A DNA stretch of 45,411 nt from NCBI GenBank assembly GCA_039030335.1, contig JBCCEJ010000050.1:1-45411 (forward strand), given 5' to 3'. Of the stretch, positions 8,829 to 17,226 are shown piece after piece (position 1 is the first letter of the stretch; each line of letters begins with the position of its first letter). Under the pieces are notes generated by a model. That model was not told the origin of the DNA. It made no database searches and saw only the letters and a list, made by a program, of their open reading frames with translations. The stretch comes from JBCCEJ01 sp039030335 (GTDB taxonomy: Bacteria > Pseudomonadota > Gammaproteobacteria > HK1). Position numbers and translations under genes: made by a program.

Positions 8829-8877
8829 GCGCCATTGATGCGCACCGGATCGCTACGGCGCACAATCAAAGTGCGCC
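8829..8877 (-). promoter_or_regulatory. NtrC-like enhancer sites upstream of the sigma-54 promoter
   Basis: 8857-8877 is a palindrome GGCGCAC-N7-GTGCGCC containing GCAC-N7-GTGC, the core of the NtrC consensus. 8829-8843 is a second, weaker palindrome GCGC-N7-GCGC (TGCGC/GCGCA arms). The centres are 31 bp apart, about three helical turns, so both sites could lie on one face of the DNA. The distance to the promoter is typical for NtrC. The strand is given as that of the regulated gene. Confidence 0.75.
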
Positions 8878-8901
8878 GCGGACAATCAAAGTGCGCCGCG
8901 G
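8862..8901. repeat. 20-bp perfect tandem duplication at the NtrC-like site
   Basis: The 20-bp unit acaatcaaagtgcgccgcgg occurs twice back to back (8862-8881 and 8882-8901), ending 8 bp before the nasS stop codon. The unit carries one arm of the NtrC-like palindrome plus its spacer. The duplication therefore creates a second, degenerate copy of the site (GCAC-N7-GTCC). Confidence 0.9.
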
Positions 8902-8908
8902 ACAACGT

Positions 8909-10144
8909 TCATTCGGGTTCGCCCTGATTTCTCGCCAGATAGCCTTCGACATCGGCGGGATCAAAAACCCGGCCGTCGAAGAAACCGTCGGGTCCGAGTT
9001 CCAGCGGCCCGTTGACAGCGCCGACCGGCTGCGCCTGCGCCAGAGCGCCCTCGACTTTCGCATTGGCCCCGGGCACCGGCACGCCAGTTGGTGCAAGCGC
9101 CGCGCGATACAGGTCGGGGCGGTAGGACTGCATCGCGCCGCGGGCGTTGGCGTCGCTGTGTTCTATCTGACCCCACCGCACCATCTGGGAATAAAACCAG
9201 AGCGCATGACTCTGCCAGGGGAATGTCGCGGCGCGCGTCGCGGGCAGGAAAAAATCCTCGACCAACCTGGTGCCGCCGTCCCCGGTGCGCAATCGCCCGC
9301 GAATCGCGGGGAGGATGAGTGCACTCGGCATGTCGAGATAGCGCGGCGCGGCGAGCAGGTCTGCCAATTCCTCATGGTGTTCCGGTTGTTCGCACCAGAG
9401 GGCAGCCCGGTGTAAGGCACGGAGCAGTCCGTCGAGGACTTGTGGGTGAGCGTCAGCCCAGCTTTCCGCGGCGGCCAGCACCTTTTCCGGACTGGAACGC
9501 CAGATGAGCGATTTGACGGTGGCCACGTGGCCACCCGACCGATCCACAGCCACGGTGTTCCACGGCTCTCCGACGCAGAATCCGTCGATCTGTCCACGGT
9601 CCAGCGCGTCGGCCATCAAAGGCGGCGACACGACGTGGATCTCGACGTCAGTATCGGGCGCGATATCGACCGCTGCCAGCCAATATCTCAGTTCGAAGTT
9701 GTGGCCCGAATGTGGATGCACCACCGCGAAACGCAGGCGCGGTGCCGCCGCCCTCGCCCGCGCGTCGACCACGACCTTCAGCGCTTGTCCAGCGCGTCCC
9801 GGGTCCAGATCGCCAGGCGCTCCCGCGTCACGCATCTGTTCCCAGAGGCGTTGCGACACGGTAATTGCGTTGCCGCCAAGCCCGAGCGCCATCGGCGCGA
9901 TCATGGGGGCTGCGAGACTGGTCAGCCCCAGACGAGCCGCCACGGGCATCGGCGCCAGCATGTGCGCGACGTCGAAATGTCCGACAGCCATGCGGTCGCG
10001 GATACTGGCCCAGTTCGTCTCCCTGACAAGCGACAGTTCGATGTCCTCCTGAGCCGCAAAGCCGCTTTCCGCAGCAACCACGAGCAGGGCGCTGTCCAGA
10101 AGAGGAAGAAAACCCGCGCTTACCGGGATCGTCGAATCAGCCAT
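8909..10144 (-). CDS. nasS: Cytoplasmic nitrate sensor NasS (NrtA-like)
   Basis: A 411-residue NrtA-family protein without a signal peptide: it starts MADSTIPVSAGFLPLLDSAL, directly at the ligand-binding fold. It keeps the nitrate-binding family pattern (GFCVGEPWN, WFYSQMVRWGQ, HMLAPMPVAARLG). In known systems NasS holds NasT inactive when nitrate is absent and releases it on nitrate binding. It lies 4 nt downstream of nasT, so the pair is co-transcribed and coupled. It ends 380 nt before nrtA, and the intervening DNA is the operon's regulatory leader. Confidence 0.92.
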   Translation of the reverse strand: MADSTIPVSAGFLPLLDSALLVVAAESGFAAQEDIELSLVRETNWASIRDRMAVGHFDVAHMLAPMPVAARLGLTSLAAPMIAPMALGLGGNAITVSQRLWEQMRDAGAPGDLDPGRAGQALKVVVDARARAAAPRLRFAVVHPHSGHNFELRYWLAAVDIAPDTDVEIHVVSPPLMADALDRGQIDGFCVGEPWNTVAVDRSGGHVATVKSLIWRSSPEKVLAAAESWADAHPQVLDGLLRALHRAALWCEQPEHHEELADLLAAPRYLDMPSALILPAIRGRLRTGDGGTRLVEDFFLPATRAATFPWQSHALWFYSQMVRWGQIEHSDANARGAMQSYRPDLYRAALAPTGVPVPGANAKVEGALAQAQPVGAVNGPLELGPDGFFDGRVFDPADVEGYLARNQGEPE

Positions 10145-10148
10145 CGTT

Positions 10149-10751
10149 TCAGGTCCCCTCGTCCGGCCCCAGCAGCTCAGCGGCGGTCAGCAGGCCCTGC
10201 GCAACTTCGACCATTCGCCGGTTCTCGTTCATGGCAGTGCGGCGAATGAGCTGGTGCGCCTGCGGTTCCGAAACGCCCTTGCGTTGCATCAGGATCCCCT
10301 TCGCGCGATCGATGATCTTGCGCTCTTCGAGCGCGGTCTTAGCCTGTTCGAGGTCGTTCGCCATACGGGCAAATGCATTGAAGCGGCTGATGGCCATATC
10401 CACGATCGGTTTGACGCGTTCTTGCTTCAGTCCGTCGACGATGTACGCCGATACGCCGGCATCCACCGCCGCCTCGATGGAGGCGGTATCGGACTGGTCG
10501 ACGAACATGGCGATCGGCCGATTGACGGCGCGAGAGAGCTGGAACATGTTTTCCAGCATGTCGCGATTTGGATTGCCCAGATCGATCACGATGACATCCG
10601 GGTCCACCGCACTGATCCGCTTCGCCAGTGCCTGCGACGCCTCAATGACGACAACGTCTTCGTGACCAGCCTCCCGCAGGCCAGCCTCGATGACGGCGGC
10701 GCGAAGCCGGTTCTCGTCGATGACCAGAATCGTGAGCTCACTTTGCTGCAT
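10149..10751 (-). CDS. nasT: ANTAR-domain response regulator / transcription antiterminator NasT
   Basis: RNA-binding antiterminator of 200 residues. Residues about 8-125 form a receiver-like domain (LTILVIDENRLRAAVIEAGL, DVIVIDLGNPN). A coiled-coil leads to a C-terminal ANTAR domain (ALEERKIIDRAKGILMQRKG ... ENRRMVEVAQGLL). The start is the ATG at 10749-10751 (MQQSELTILV). A longer frame to 10949 is rejected because it overlaps the neighbouring gene's end and has no homologous look. The RBS is weak. Encoded just ahead of nasS, its usual partner; its predicted RNA target lies in the nrtA leader. Confidence 0.93.
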   Translation of the reverse strand: MQQSELTILVIDENRLRAAVIEAGLREAGHEDVVVIEASQALAKRISAVDPDVIVIDLGNPNRDMLENMFQLSRAVNRPIAMFVDQSDTASIEAAVDAGVSAYIVDGLKQERVKPIVDMAISRFNAFARMANDLEQAKTALEERKIIDRAKGILMQRKGVSEPQAHQLIRRTAMNENRRMVEVAQGLLTAAELLGPDEGT

Positions 10752-10878
10752 CGCACCATTCTGCGCGATCAGCACAGAATCGCAATGTCCTCTGAGGAGA
10801 TAGCCGGACTGCGACACGCCCACCAAAACGAGGCATACCGAAGCCTTGGCAGAGTCGGGGCCGGTAAGCGTTCCTGCG

Positions 10879-11256
10879 CTAGTCCACGACTTCCGCCAAC
10901 CACCAGATATTTCCGCATGGCTCCACGACCCCGGCCATCCGGTCACCATGAGGCCGCAGATTCGGCGTCATGATGCTGGTCGCGCCCTCTGCCAGCGCAA
11001 GCGCGTAGCGCTCGTCCAGGTCGTCCACGTAGACGTGCATCTGGGAGACATTTGGTGCGAAGGCCTCGGTGGCTTCATTCATCATCAACACCGAATCACC
11101 GATCCGCACACGGGCGTGTTGGATCTTGCCATCCCGATGGCGGGCTTCTCTGAATAGCTCTGCTGCGAGAACGCTGATGGTGAACGCGATCAGACGATCC
11201 GCGTCGACGACGGTGAAATACCGGGTAACCGTGTGATGCCGGGTTGCGCTTGTCAT
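10879..11256 (-). CDS. VOC-superfamily protein (glyoxalase/PhnB-like)
   Basis: A 125-residue single-module VOC fold (paired beta-alpha-beta-beta-beta units). It begins MTSATRHHTVTRYFTVVDAD and contains the metal-site-like HVYVDDLDERYALALAEGA and the C-terminal GVVEPCGNIWWLAE. The substrate is unknown; this small-VOC group includes PhnB-like and resistance-type members. The ATG at 11254-11256 is chosen over a longer frame because the fold starts there. Transcribed in the same direction as nasT, 127 bp upstream of it, and divergent from the TRAP transporter. Confidence 0.65.
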   Translation of the reverse strand: MTSATRHHTVTRYFTVVDADRLIAFTISVLAAELFREARHRDGKIQHARVRIGDSVLMMNEATEAFAPNVSQMHVYVDDLDERYALALAEGATSIMTPNLRPHGDRMAGVVEPCGNIWWLAEVVD

Positions 11257-11329
11257 CGTTTCGGTTCCTGAGAAGGTGTGGGGAAGACGCGGGTCTGATC
11301 GCTCGTCAGGCGAGTATCCAAAGCGGTGT

Positions 11330-11357
11330 TTGACTTCATTGCGGTGACCGATACTAT
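11330..11357 (+). promoter_or_regulatory. Candidate sigma-70 promoter for the TAXI-TRAP genes
   Basis: TTGACT (11330-11335), a 16-bp spacer, then TACTAT (11352-11357), about 50 nt before the ATG of the binding-protein gene. The -35 is strong and the -10 moderate. Confidence 0.45.
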
Positions 11358-11406
11358 CGGGTGTCCAGCGCCCGCCGAGCGAGCGCAACAATGTCAGGAG
11401 AAGCAC

Positions 11407-12372
11407 ATGAGAATTTTGAAGTCGCTGGCCGCCGTCATGGTGGTGGCGCCCCTAACCATCCCGGCTGCACACGCAGATCAGTTCGTTCGCATGGTGTCGG
11501 GTCCGTCCGGAGGCTCGTGGTACCCGCTAGGCGCCAAGATCATGCAGGTGATGGACGAGCAGATCGACGGCATTACAACGTCGAACACGTCGGGCGGTGG
11601 CATCTCGAACATCTTGTCCGTGAACGGTGGCGACGCCGAGGTTGGCTTCTCCTACGCCCATACGGCTGCTAATGGCATGACCGCGAAGGGCAAATTCAAC
11701 AAGCCGCAGAAGAACATCCGCCACCTCGCAACGCTCTACGGTTCCATGTTCCAGGTTGCAGTACGCGCTGACAGCGACATCAAGTCTTTCGAAGACATGA
11801 AGGGCGCCAATATCTCGCCCGGCAAAGCCAAGTGGACGGGCACGGCATTCGCGGAAGCCATTCTGAAGGAATACGGCATCACCTTCGACAGTATTCGCAA
11901 GAATGGCGGTACGGTGCATCACGTGAGCTACACCGAGTCGGTAGCGTTGATGAAGGACGGGCATGTCGACGTATTCATGGGTGCAACGAACATGCCGCAA
12001 GCCTCATTTCTTGAACTGGAGCAGAGCCCGGGGGTGCGCTTCATCGGCATCGATGATGCCGCCAAGCACAAGAAAATCCTGAACGACAACCCCGGGTTCG
12101 TGCCTGGCGTCATGCCCAAAGGTGTCTACAAGAGTCTCGACCGCGACCTGAACACGCTCGGCATCACGGTCAACATGGTGGTCAACAAAGATCTGCCGGA
12201 CGACCTCGTCTACAAGATGTGCAAGTCGCTTTGGGCGAACCATGCAAAGTTCGTTGAAGTGAAGAGTGTCTGGAAGCGGGTCAAGCAGGAAGATGCCCTG
12301 AAGGGTGTAGCGATCCCGGTCCATCCGGGCGCTCAGAAGTGCTATGACGAACTCGGCGTCAAGAAGGGCTGA
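11407..12372 (+). CDS. TRAP transporter solute-binding protein, TAXI family
   Basis: Periplasmic receptor of a TRAP importer, 321 residues. The signal peptide MRILKSLAAVMVVAPLTIPA ends at AHA-DQ. The mature protein opens MVSGPSGGSWYPLGAKIMQV, the TAXI-family signature, followed by SNTSGGGISNILSVNGGDAEVG and later FMGATNMPQASFLELE. The ATG has AGGAG 7 nt upstream. A 116-nt gap with a strong hairpin separates it from the permease, consistent with making more receptor than permease. TAXI ligands are usually carboxylates such as glutamate or C4/C5 acids, but the ligand here cannot be inferred from the neighbours. Confidence 0.92.
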   Translation: MRILKSLAAVMVVAPLTIPAAHADQFVRMVSGPSGGSWYPLGAKIMQVMDEQIDGITTSNTSGGGISNILSVNGGDAEVGFSYAHTAANGMTAKGKFNKPQKNIRHLATLYGSMFQVAVRADSDIKSFEDMKGANISPGKAKWTGTAFAEAILKEYGITFDSIRKNGGTVHHVSYTESVALMKDGHVDVFMGATNMPQASFLELEQSPGVRFIGIDDAAKHKKILNDNPGFVPGVMPKGVYKSLDRDLNTLGITVNMVVNKDLPDDLVYKMCKSLWANHAKFVEVKSVWKRVKQEDALKGVAIPVHPGAQKCYDELGVKKG

Positions 12373-12410
12373 ATTCGCCCAACACTGGTAACTAACCCTG
12401 GACGAACGCG

Positions 12411-12447
12411 CGAGCCGGCCAGCAGCCTTCCGGCGCTGGCCGGCTCG
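12411..12447 (+). other. Strong intercistronic hairpin between TRAP receptor and permease
   Basis: A perfect 13-bp inverted repeat (12411-12423 with 12435-12447) with an 11-nt loop, mostly G/C. It is followed by TTCTCGTC rather than a U-run. It may protect the receptor mRNA from 3' decay or act as a leaky terminator, giving unequal expression. Confidence 0.75.
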
Positions 12448-12488
12448 TTCTCGTCTGGCTGACGGAAACTTGCGGCAGCGAGGCCTGC

Positions 12489-14564
12489 ATGAGCAGCGAC
12501 CAAGAGAAAATCACCTACGAGGAAGCCCACGAAAACGGCTTCCTTGAACGACTGCTACTCACCCGCAAGCTAACGCTCGCTACGGCGATCTACTTCGGGT
12601 GTGCGTTGGTCGCAATAAGCCTCGCCATCTTCCATCTCTACGTTGCGGCATTCGGCACACCAGAGGGCCGCTCGTTCCGCACCGTGCACCTGAGTGCCAT
12701 GCTGGTGCTCGCGATCTGCATGTTTCCGCTCTTCCGCCGGTCGGCCTGGGAGCCGGTTGTTCAGGGGAACTCCGGAGACCGACTGCGCTGGACTGGATTC
12801 AGTATCGATCTCATCCTGATCGGATACGTGATATTCGTCCAGATCTGGACCATCTACGACATCACCGCGTTTCACTTGCGCTACGGTGAAAAAGAAACCC
12901 CAGACCTTATCGTTGGCGGTTTACTGGTGCTGCTGATTCTCGAGGTCACGCGCCGCGCAGTCGGCTGGGCCATGGTCATCATCACGGCGTTCTTCATCTT
13001 TCACGCGCTCTACGCAAACTATTTCCCGGGCTTTTTCTATGGTCCGCCGGTGCGCTTCGGAAAATTCATCGACACGCTGTTCATGTCAAGCGACGGAATC
13101 TTCGGTATTCCGCTGCACGTCTGCGCAACCTACATCGTGTTGTTCATCATTTTCGGCGCGCTCCTCATCAGGTCAGGCGCCGGGCGGTTCTTTATCGACC
13201 TGGCGGTGTCGCTAACCGGCCACCGGATGGGCGGGCCGGCGAAGGCGTCAGCGGTGGCGAGCGGTTTCATGGGCACGGTGTCTGGCTCCGCCGTTGCGAA
13301 CGTCGTCACCACCGGCGCGTTTACGATTCCGCTGATGCGCAAGGTCGGCTACCGGCCAAAGTTCGCCGCAGCGGTAGAAGCCTGCGCGTCGTCAGGTGGC
13401 CAGATCACACCACCGATCATGGGTGCGGCGGCCTTCATCATGGCCGAGTTTCTCGAGACGAGTTACATCAATATCGTACTCGCGGCCATCATTCCGGCCT
13501 TTCTCTATTTCGCGACGGTGTACTTCATGGTGCACCTGGAAGCGGAGAAGAATGGCATCGGTCAAATTGAACGCCGGCTACTGCCCCAAACGGGCGAAGT
13601 TCTGAAGCGCGGCTGGCACCTGCTGATAGCGCTGGCAGTGCTGGTAACGTTCCTGCTACTCGGCTACACACCGATGAAATCGGCGTTCTGGGGCATCGTC
13701 GCCCTGTTCGCGCTGAGCTTTATTCGGGCACAAACCCGGATGAGTCCAGTGGACTTCCTGGCTGCGCTTGAGTCGGGCGTACGCGCGACCGTACCAGTTA
13801 CGGTGGCCTGTGCGTGCGCAGGCCTCATCATCGGATCGGTATTCGTCTCGGGCCTCGGGCTCAAGTTCACGCAGGAAGTCATCACGATCGCCGACGGCAA
13901 TCTGATCGTCTTGCTGTCACTTACGGGGATCTCCGCGATCATCCTCGGCATGGGTATCACGACCACGGCGGTTTACATCACGGTAGCGGCACTGATCGTT
14001 CCGGCGCTCATCAAGGCGGGCATCGAGCCAATAGCGGCGCATATGTTCGCCTTCTACTTCGGTGTCGTGTCGAGCATTACACCGCCCGTGGCGCTGGCGG
14101 CATTCGCAGCCGCTGCCATCGCGAAAACGGGCCCGATGGCAACGGCTGTCGAGTCGACACGGGTAGGCATCGCGAAATACCTGGTCCCGCTCGCGTTCGC
14201 CTACAACCCGTCGCTGCTGCTGGTCGGGCCGTCGTGGCTGTCGGTCGTATCAACAACTGCGGCCCTGGTCGGCCTCTACGTGCTGTCCGTAGGTCTCGAA
14301 GGCTGGTATCGCGGCGCAATGGCAGCGCCGCAGCGCGTCGCGGCGGTCGTCGCAGCCGCTGCGATGTTGATGCCACCAACCGACACGGTCCTGGGTTTGC
14401 AGGGCTATTTTTATTGGGGAGCGGGTCTCGTACTGGCGTTGGTCGTGCTGGGTCCGCGCTTTTTCAAAAGCCGCCGCGCAGCCAAGGTCGGGCCGGAACA
14501 TGCAGCAACCGCTTCGAACGTTCCACCTTCCGACGGGGTGTCGCAGCAGGAGACTTCGGCATGA
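12489..14564 (+). CDS. TRAP transporter fused permease (4TM + 12TM)
   Basis: Inner-membrane component of 691 residues in which the small DctQ-like and large DctM-like subunits are one chain, as is normal for TAXI systems. Hydrophobic helices start around residue 30 and continue to about residue 660. The large-subunit core shows the ASGFMGTVSGSAVANVVTTG and ACASSGGQITPPIMGAAAFI segments of the DctM fold and a second related repeat near SSITPPVALAAFAAAA. It ends in a short charged tail. Its stop overlaps the ATG of the next gene (ATGA, 14561-14564). Confidence 0.93.
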   Translation: MSSDQEKITYEEAHENGFLERLLLTRKLTLATAIYFGCALVAISLAIFHLYVAAFGTPEGRSFRTVHLSAMLVLAICMFPLFRRSAWEPVVQGNSGDRLRWTGFSIDLILIGYVIFVQIWTIYDITAFHLRYGEKETPDLIVGGLLVLLILEVTRRAVGWAMVIITAFFIFHALYANYFPGFFYGPPVRFGKFIDTLFMSSDGIFGIPLHVCATYIVLFIIFGALLIRSGAGRFFIDLAVSLTGHRMGGPAKASAVASGFMGTVSGSAVANVVTTGAFTIPLMRKVGYRPKFAAAVEACASSGGQITPPIMGAAAFIMAEFLETSYINIVLAAIIPAFLYFATVYFMVHLEAEKNGIGQIERRLLPQTGEVLKRGWHLLIALAVLVTFLLLGYTPMKSAFWGIVALFALSFIRAQTRMSPVDFLAALESGVRATVPVTVACACAGLIIGSVFVSGLGLKFTQEVITIADGNLIVLLSLTGISAIILGMGITTTAVYITVAALIVPALIKAGIEPIAAHMFAFYFGVVSSITPPVALAAFAAAAIAKTGPMATAVESTRVGIAKYLVPLAFAYNPSLLLVGPSWLSVVSTTAALVGLYVLSVGLEGWYRGAMAAPQRVAAVVAAAAMLMPPTDTVLGLQGYFYWGAGLVLALVVLGPRFFKSRRAAKVGPEHAATASNVPPSDGVSQQETSA

Positions 14565-14815
14565 ACAGCGTCTTCCTCGGGAAAGCCTGGCACTGGGCGC
14601 TGATCGTCTTAGCAAGTGGCCTTCTTTGGTTCTGCGGAAGCAAACGGCTGCACGTCATCGAGTTCAACTGGTTCATCATCGCCATGCTGCTCGGCACCGG
14701 CGCGGCGATCTTCGCGATCGTCTATTTGCACCGGTCTGGCGACCAGATTACTCGGGAGCCATTGGTTCACCACGCGTTCGACCCGGACGAGGCGTCAGGG
14801 CCAGCGAAGGAGTAG
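14561..14815 (+). CDS. Small two-helix membrane protein, TRAP-operon associated
   Basis: An 84-residue protein starting MNSVFLGKAWHWALIVLASG, with one hydrophobic helix at about 10-28 and a second at about 35-55, then a polar tail rich in acidic residues. It is translationally coupled to the permease by an ATGA overlap. I do not recognise a named family; small proteins of this kind sometimes follow TAXI permeases. A role in transporter assembly or regulation is inference from position only. Confidence 0.7.
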   Translation: MNSVFLGKAWHWALIVLASGLLWFCGSKRLHVIEFNWFIIAMLLGTGAAIFAIVYLHRSGDQITREPLVHHAFDPDEASGPAKE

Positions 14816-14846
14816 TGCACGATATGCAGTTGGCTCCGATGACCGC

Positions 14847-16019
14847 TCAGGGCTTGCGCAGCGGTGCTCTCGGAATCCGCTTGTCCGGATCGACGAACGG
14901 CAACTCGGTAATCTCCAGATCTCTGACCCCTTCGGGTGTTTCCACGTGCAGGACGCTCAGCGAAGCCACGGCGGCAACGTCCAGTAGCGCGAAACCGATG
15001 TTACGCTCCAGACGCGGCGAATAAACCGCCGCCGTCACCGCTCCGACGGTGCCGTCCGTCCCGTGAACCGTCCACCGATTTTCGTTATTCCGTTCGAACG
15101 CCGGGCCACTGATGAACGCACCGACCATCTTGCGACGCACGCCTCGAGCCTGAATCTGCTCCAGTGCGGCCTTGCCGATAAAGTCCGGTTTCGACAAGTC
15201 CACGAGCCGATCCAAACCCAGTTCAAACGGATTTTCCCCGGGCGTCATGTCGCTGCCGAAATCGAGCACGCCGCCTTCGATCCGCCGGATCCTGTTGGGT
15301 GAACCAGGCGCGAGCCCAAATGGCTCGCCAGCCTCCATCAGCGTGTCCCAAAGTTCACCGCCGCGTGCATAGCCGAGCAGATAAATCTCAAATCCAACCT
15401 CAGAGCTGTAGCCGGTGCGTGAAATCACGACGTCGATGCCATTTACACTGGCCCTCATCCACCGGTAGTACTTGAGGTCCAGAACGGCATCGCCAAACAC
15501 GCTCGAGACGATATCCGGTGAGGCCGGCCCTTGAACCTGCAGCGGGTAGACGTCGGGGGTGTTGACCTCGACGTCGTGCCCGGAGAAGGTCGCGACCCCC
15601 TTGGCCCACAAATACATATCTCCATCTGCGGTAGAAAACCAGAAGCGGTCCGCGGCCATTCGCAGCATTACGGGGTCGTTCAGGAGCCCGCCGTCCTGGT
15701 TGGTAATCAAGATGTAGCGACACTGCCCGACGGCAACTTTCGAGATATCGCGTGGCGTCAGCAAACTGACGAAAGCCTCGGCGTCGGGGCCAGCAATTTC
15801 CACACACCGCTGCACGCCTACGTCCCAAAGACCTGCCCGTTTGACGGTATTCCAGTATTCATTCTCCGGCGTGTCGTAACCGACGGGCATCCACATCCCG
15901 TTGTAGGGATGAAACTCGGTAGCACCAGCCTTGAGCGTCGCTTCGAAATAAGGTGACTTGCGGATGCGGGGATTGAGTCCATGGGTCTTCATGCGCGACT
16001 TCGCCTGTTGCGACGGCAT
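14847..16019 (-). CDS. GcvT-family methyltransferase, DmdA-like
   Basis: Folate-dependent aminomethyltransferase-fold protein, 390 residues. It resembles dimethylsulfoniopropionate demethylase (DmdA) more than glycine-cleavage T-protein: AGLWDVGVQRCVEIAGPDAE, then LLTPRDISKVAVGQCRYILI and DGGLLNDPVML in the first domain; GPNRIRRIEGGVL-type and ENPFELGLDRLVDL segments later; and a C-terminal barrel (about 290-385). Known relatives move a methyl group from a sulfonium or amine donor to tetrahydrofolate. The window also carries a dimethylglycine-dehydrogenase-like gene and an MttB homologue, so methylated-compound use is plausible. True DmdA activity is not proven, because DmdA-like clades of other function are common. 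Convergent with the TRAP genes, divergent from the PhyH gene. The start could also be Met10. Confidence 0.75.
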   Translation of the reverse strand: MPSQQAKSRMKTHGLNPRIRKSPYFEATLKAGATEFHPYNGMWMPVGYDTPENEYWNTVKRAGLWDVGVQRCVEIAGPDAEAFVSLLTPRDISKVAVGQCRYILITNQDGGLLNDPVMLRMAADRFWFSTADGDMYLWAKGVATFSGHDVEVNTPDVYPLQVQGPASPDIVSSVFGDAVLDLKYYRWMRASVNGIDVVISRTGYSSEVGFEIYLLGYARGGELWDTLMEAGEPFGLAPGSPNRIRRIEGGVLDFGSDMTPGENPFELGLDRLVDLSKPDFIGKAALEQIQARGVRRKMVGAFISGPAFERNNENRWTVHGTDGTVGAVTAAVYSPRLERNIGFALLDVAAVASLSVLHVETPEGVRDLEITELPFVDPDKRIPRAPLRKP

Positions 16020-16208
16020 TTTGGGGCCGGAAGTCTAGCGCAGCGGCGAGTCGCCGGTAGTGCGGAGCAGACCAGAACTGTCCCCGGGGCGCGAGCGCCG
16101 CTGGATGGCAGATAACGAAACGTGCGGACTTCCAAACCGTGTTTGTCTGTGCCGGCGCGCAGGCTGGTCGTTATGCTTGGCGCATCGTGGCGGCGGAGGT
16201 GCTGACTC

Positions 16209-17114
16209 ATGCAAACGTTGACAGAACTCGAACGCACCCAGTGGGAGGTAGACGGCTATCTACATCTGAAAGGTGTTCTGACTCCCGAACAGGTGCAGCT
16301 CTATAGCGACGAGATCGATCGGGTACGCGAACTCCCCGGGTTCGAGCCATCGGATCTGCCGCGCGGTCACTACGGCTACCTGCAGCACTCAGCGGATCTC
16401 GCTATCGACGGTTTCATGGATCGCCGCCACCTGCTGCCCTATGGCCAGTTCTTCGTGGACCTGATCGATCACGAACCGGTTTTTGACCGCATCGTCGACA
16501 TTATGGGCCCATACCTGCTACTCAGCATGACGCAGGCGATCGTGCGGCCGTCGACCACTACTTTTCCGGGCTACACCCACACCGACGGCGGCGAAGCGCT
16601 GCGCTACGTGCGGGTCACGGAAACGAGCCGGCCTATCGCGTTGAAGGCGATGTACCTGTTGACCGATGTCAGCGGTACGGATAACGGCAATCTGACCGTG
16701 TTTCCAGGCAGTCACATGCGGCCGTTTCCGGATGCGCCGGAGCGCTGGCCAACGCCGCATTCGCCAGGTGCTGCACAGCTCGAAGGACAAGCGGGTGACT
16801 GCTATGTGTTCTCGCACTCGCTCTGGCACGGACCGGCGCCGAATCGTTCAGGACTGGCCCGCAAGACGATTCTCTACAACTACTGTCAGATGTTCACAAG
16901 GTGCTACGACTTCGAGGTGCCGCCTGAGATCGTCGCACAGCTGACACCGCGCCAACGCCGCCTGCTGGGGCATCTCGGTTACGATTTCCGGCCTGGTTCG
17001 TACTTCTATGCACCGCGGGACCAAGTCTCGGTCATTACGGGTAATACCGAGGCACAGAGCAGCACGCTCGCAGACACGCGGCCGGATACACTGGTTCGAA
17101 CGGGTGTGACCTGA
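16209..17114 (+). CDS. Phytanoyl-CoA dioxygenase (PhyH) family protein
   Basis: Fe(II)/2-oxoglutarate-type oxygenase fold, 301 residues. The opening LERTQWEVDGYLHLKGVLTP is the usual PhyH start. The iron facial triad is visible as HTDGG and the distal His in SHSLWHGPAPNRS, where the following Arg-containing segment would hold 2-oxoglutarate. TVFPGSHM is the family turn before it. A GGAGG sits 8 nt ahead of the ATG. Substrate unknown: bacterial PhyH proteins hydroxylate varied small molecules, including ectoine and phosphonates, and no neighbour settles this. Followed by a convergent CoA-transferase operon. Confidence 0.85.
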   Translation: MQTLTELERTQWEVDGYLHLKGVLTPEQVQLYSDEIDRVRELPGFEPSDLPRGHYGYLQHSADLAIDGFMDRRHLLPYGQFFVDLIDHEPVFDRIVDIMGPYLLLSMTQAIVRPSTTTFPGYTHTDGGEALRYVRVTETSRPIALKAMYLLTDVSGTDNGNLTVFPGSHMRPFPDAPERWPTPHSPGAAQLEGQAGDCYVFSHSLWHGPAPNRSGLARKTILYNYCQMFTRCYDFEVPPEIVAQLTPRQRRLLGHLGYDFRPGSYFYAPRDQVSVITGNTEAQSSTLADTRPDTLVRTGVT

Positions 17115-17188
17115 GCACCGCTGAGGTCACGGTACGGTGTTTGACCGAGCAGGCGCGCAACGAGCCGGTGGTGGCAGCCGCTGACTAC

Positions 17189-17226
17189 ACCCTGCGTAGT
17201 TGCCCTGGCGCGTGACCAGGCAGGGT
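17189..17226. terminator. Possible bidirectional terminator between convergent genes
   Basis: Nested inverted repeats: an outer ACCCTGC/GCAGGGT (7 bp) and an inner CCTGG/CCAGG (5 bp). They lie between the PhyH gene and the end of the CoA-transferase B gene, touching that gene's stop codon. No clear U-run on either side, so termination strength is uncertain. Confidence 0.4.
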
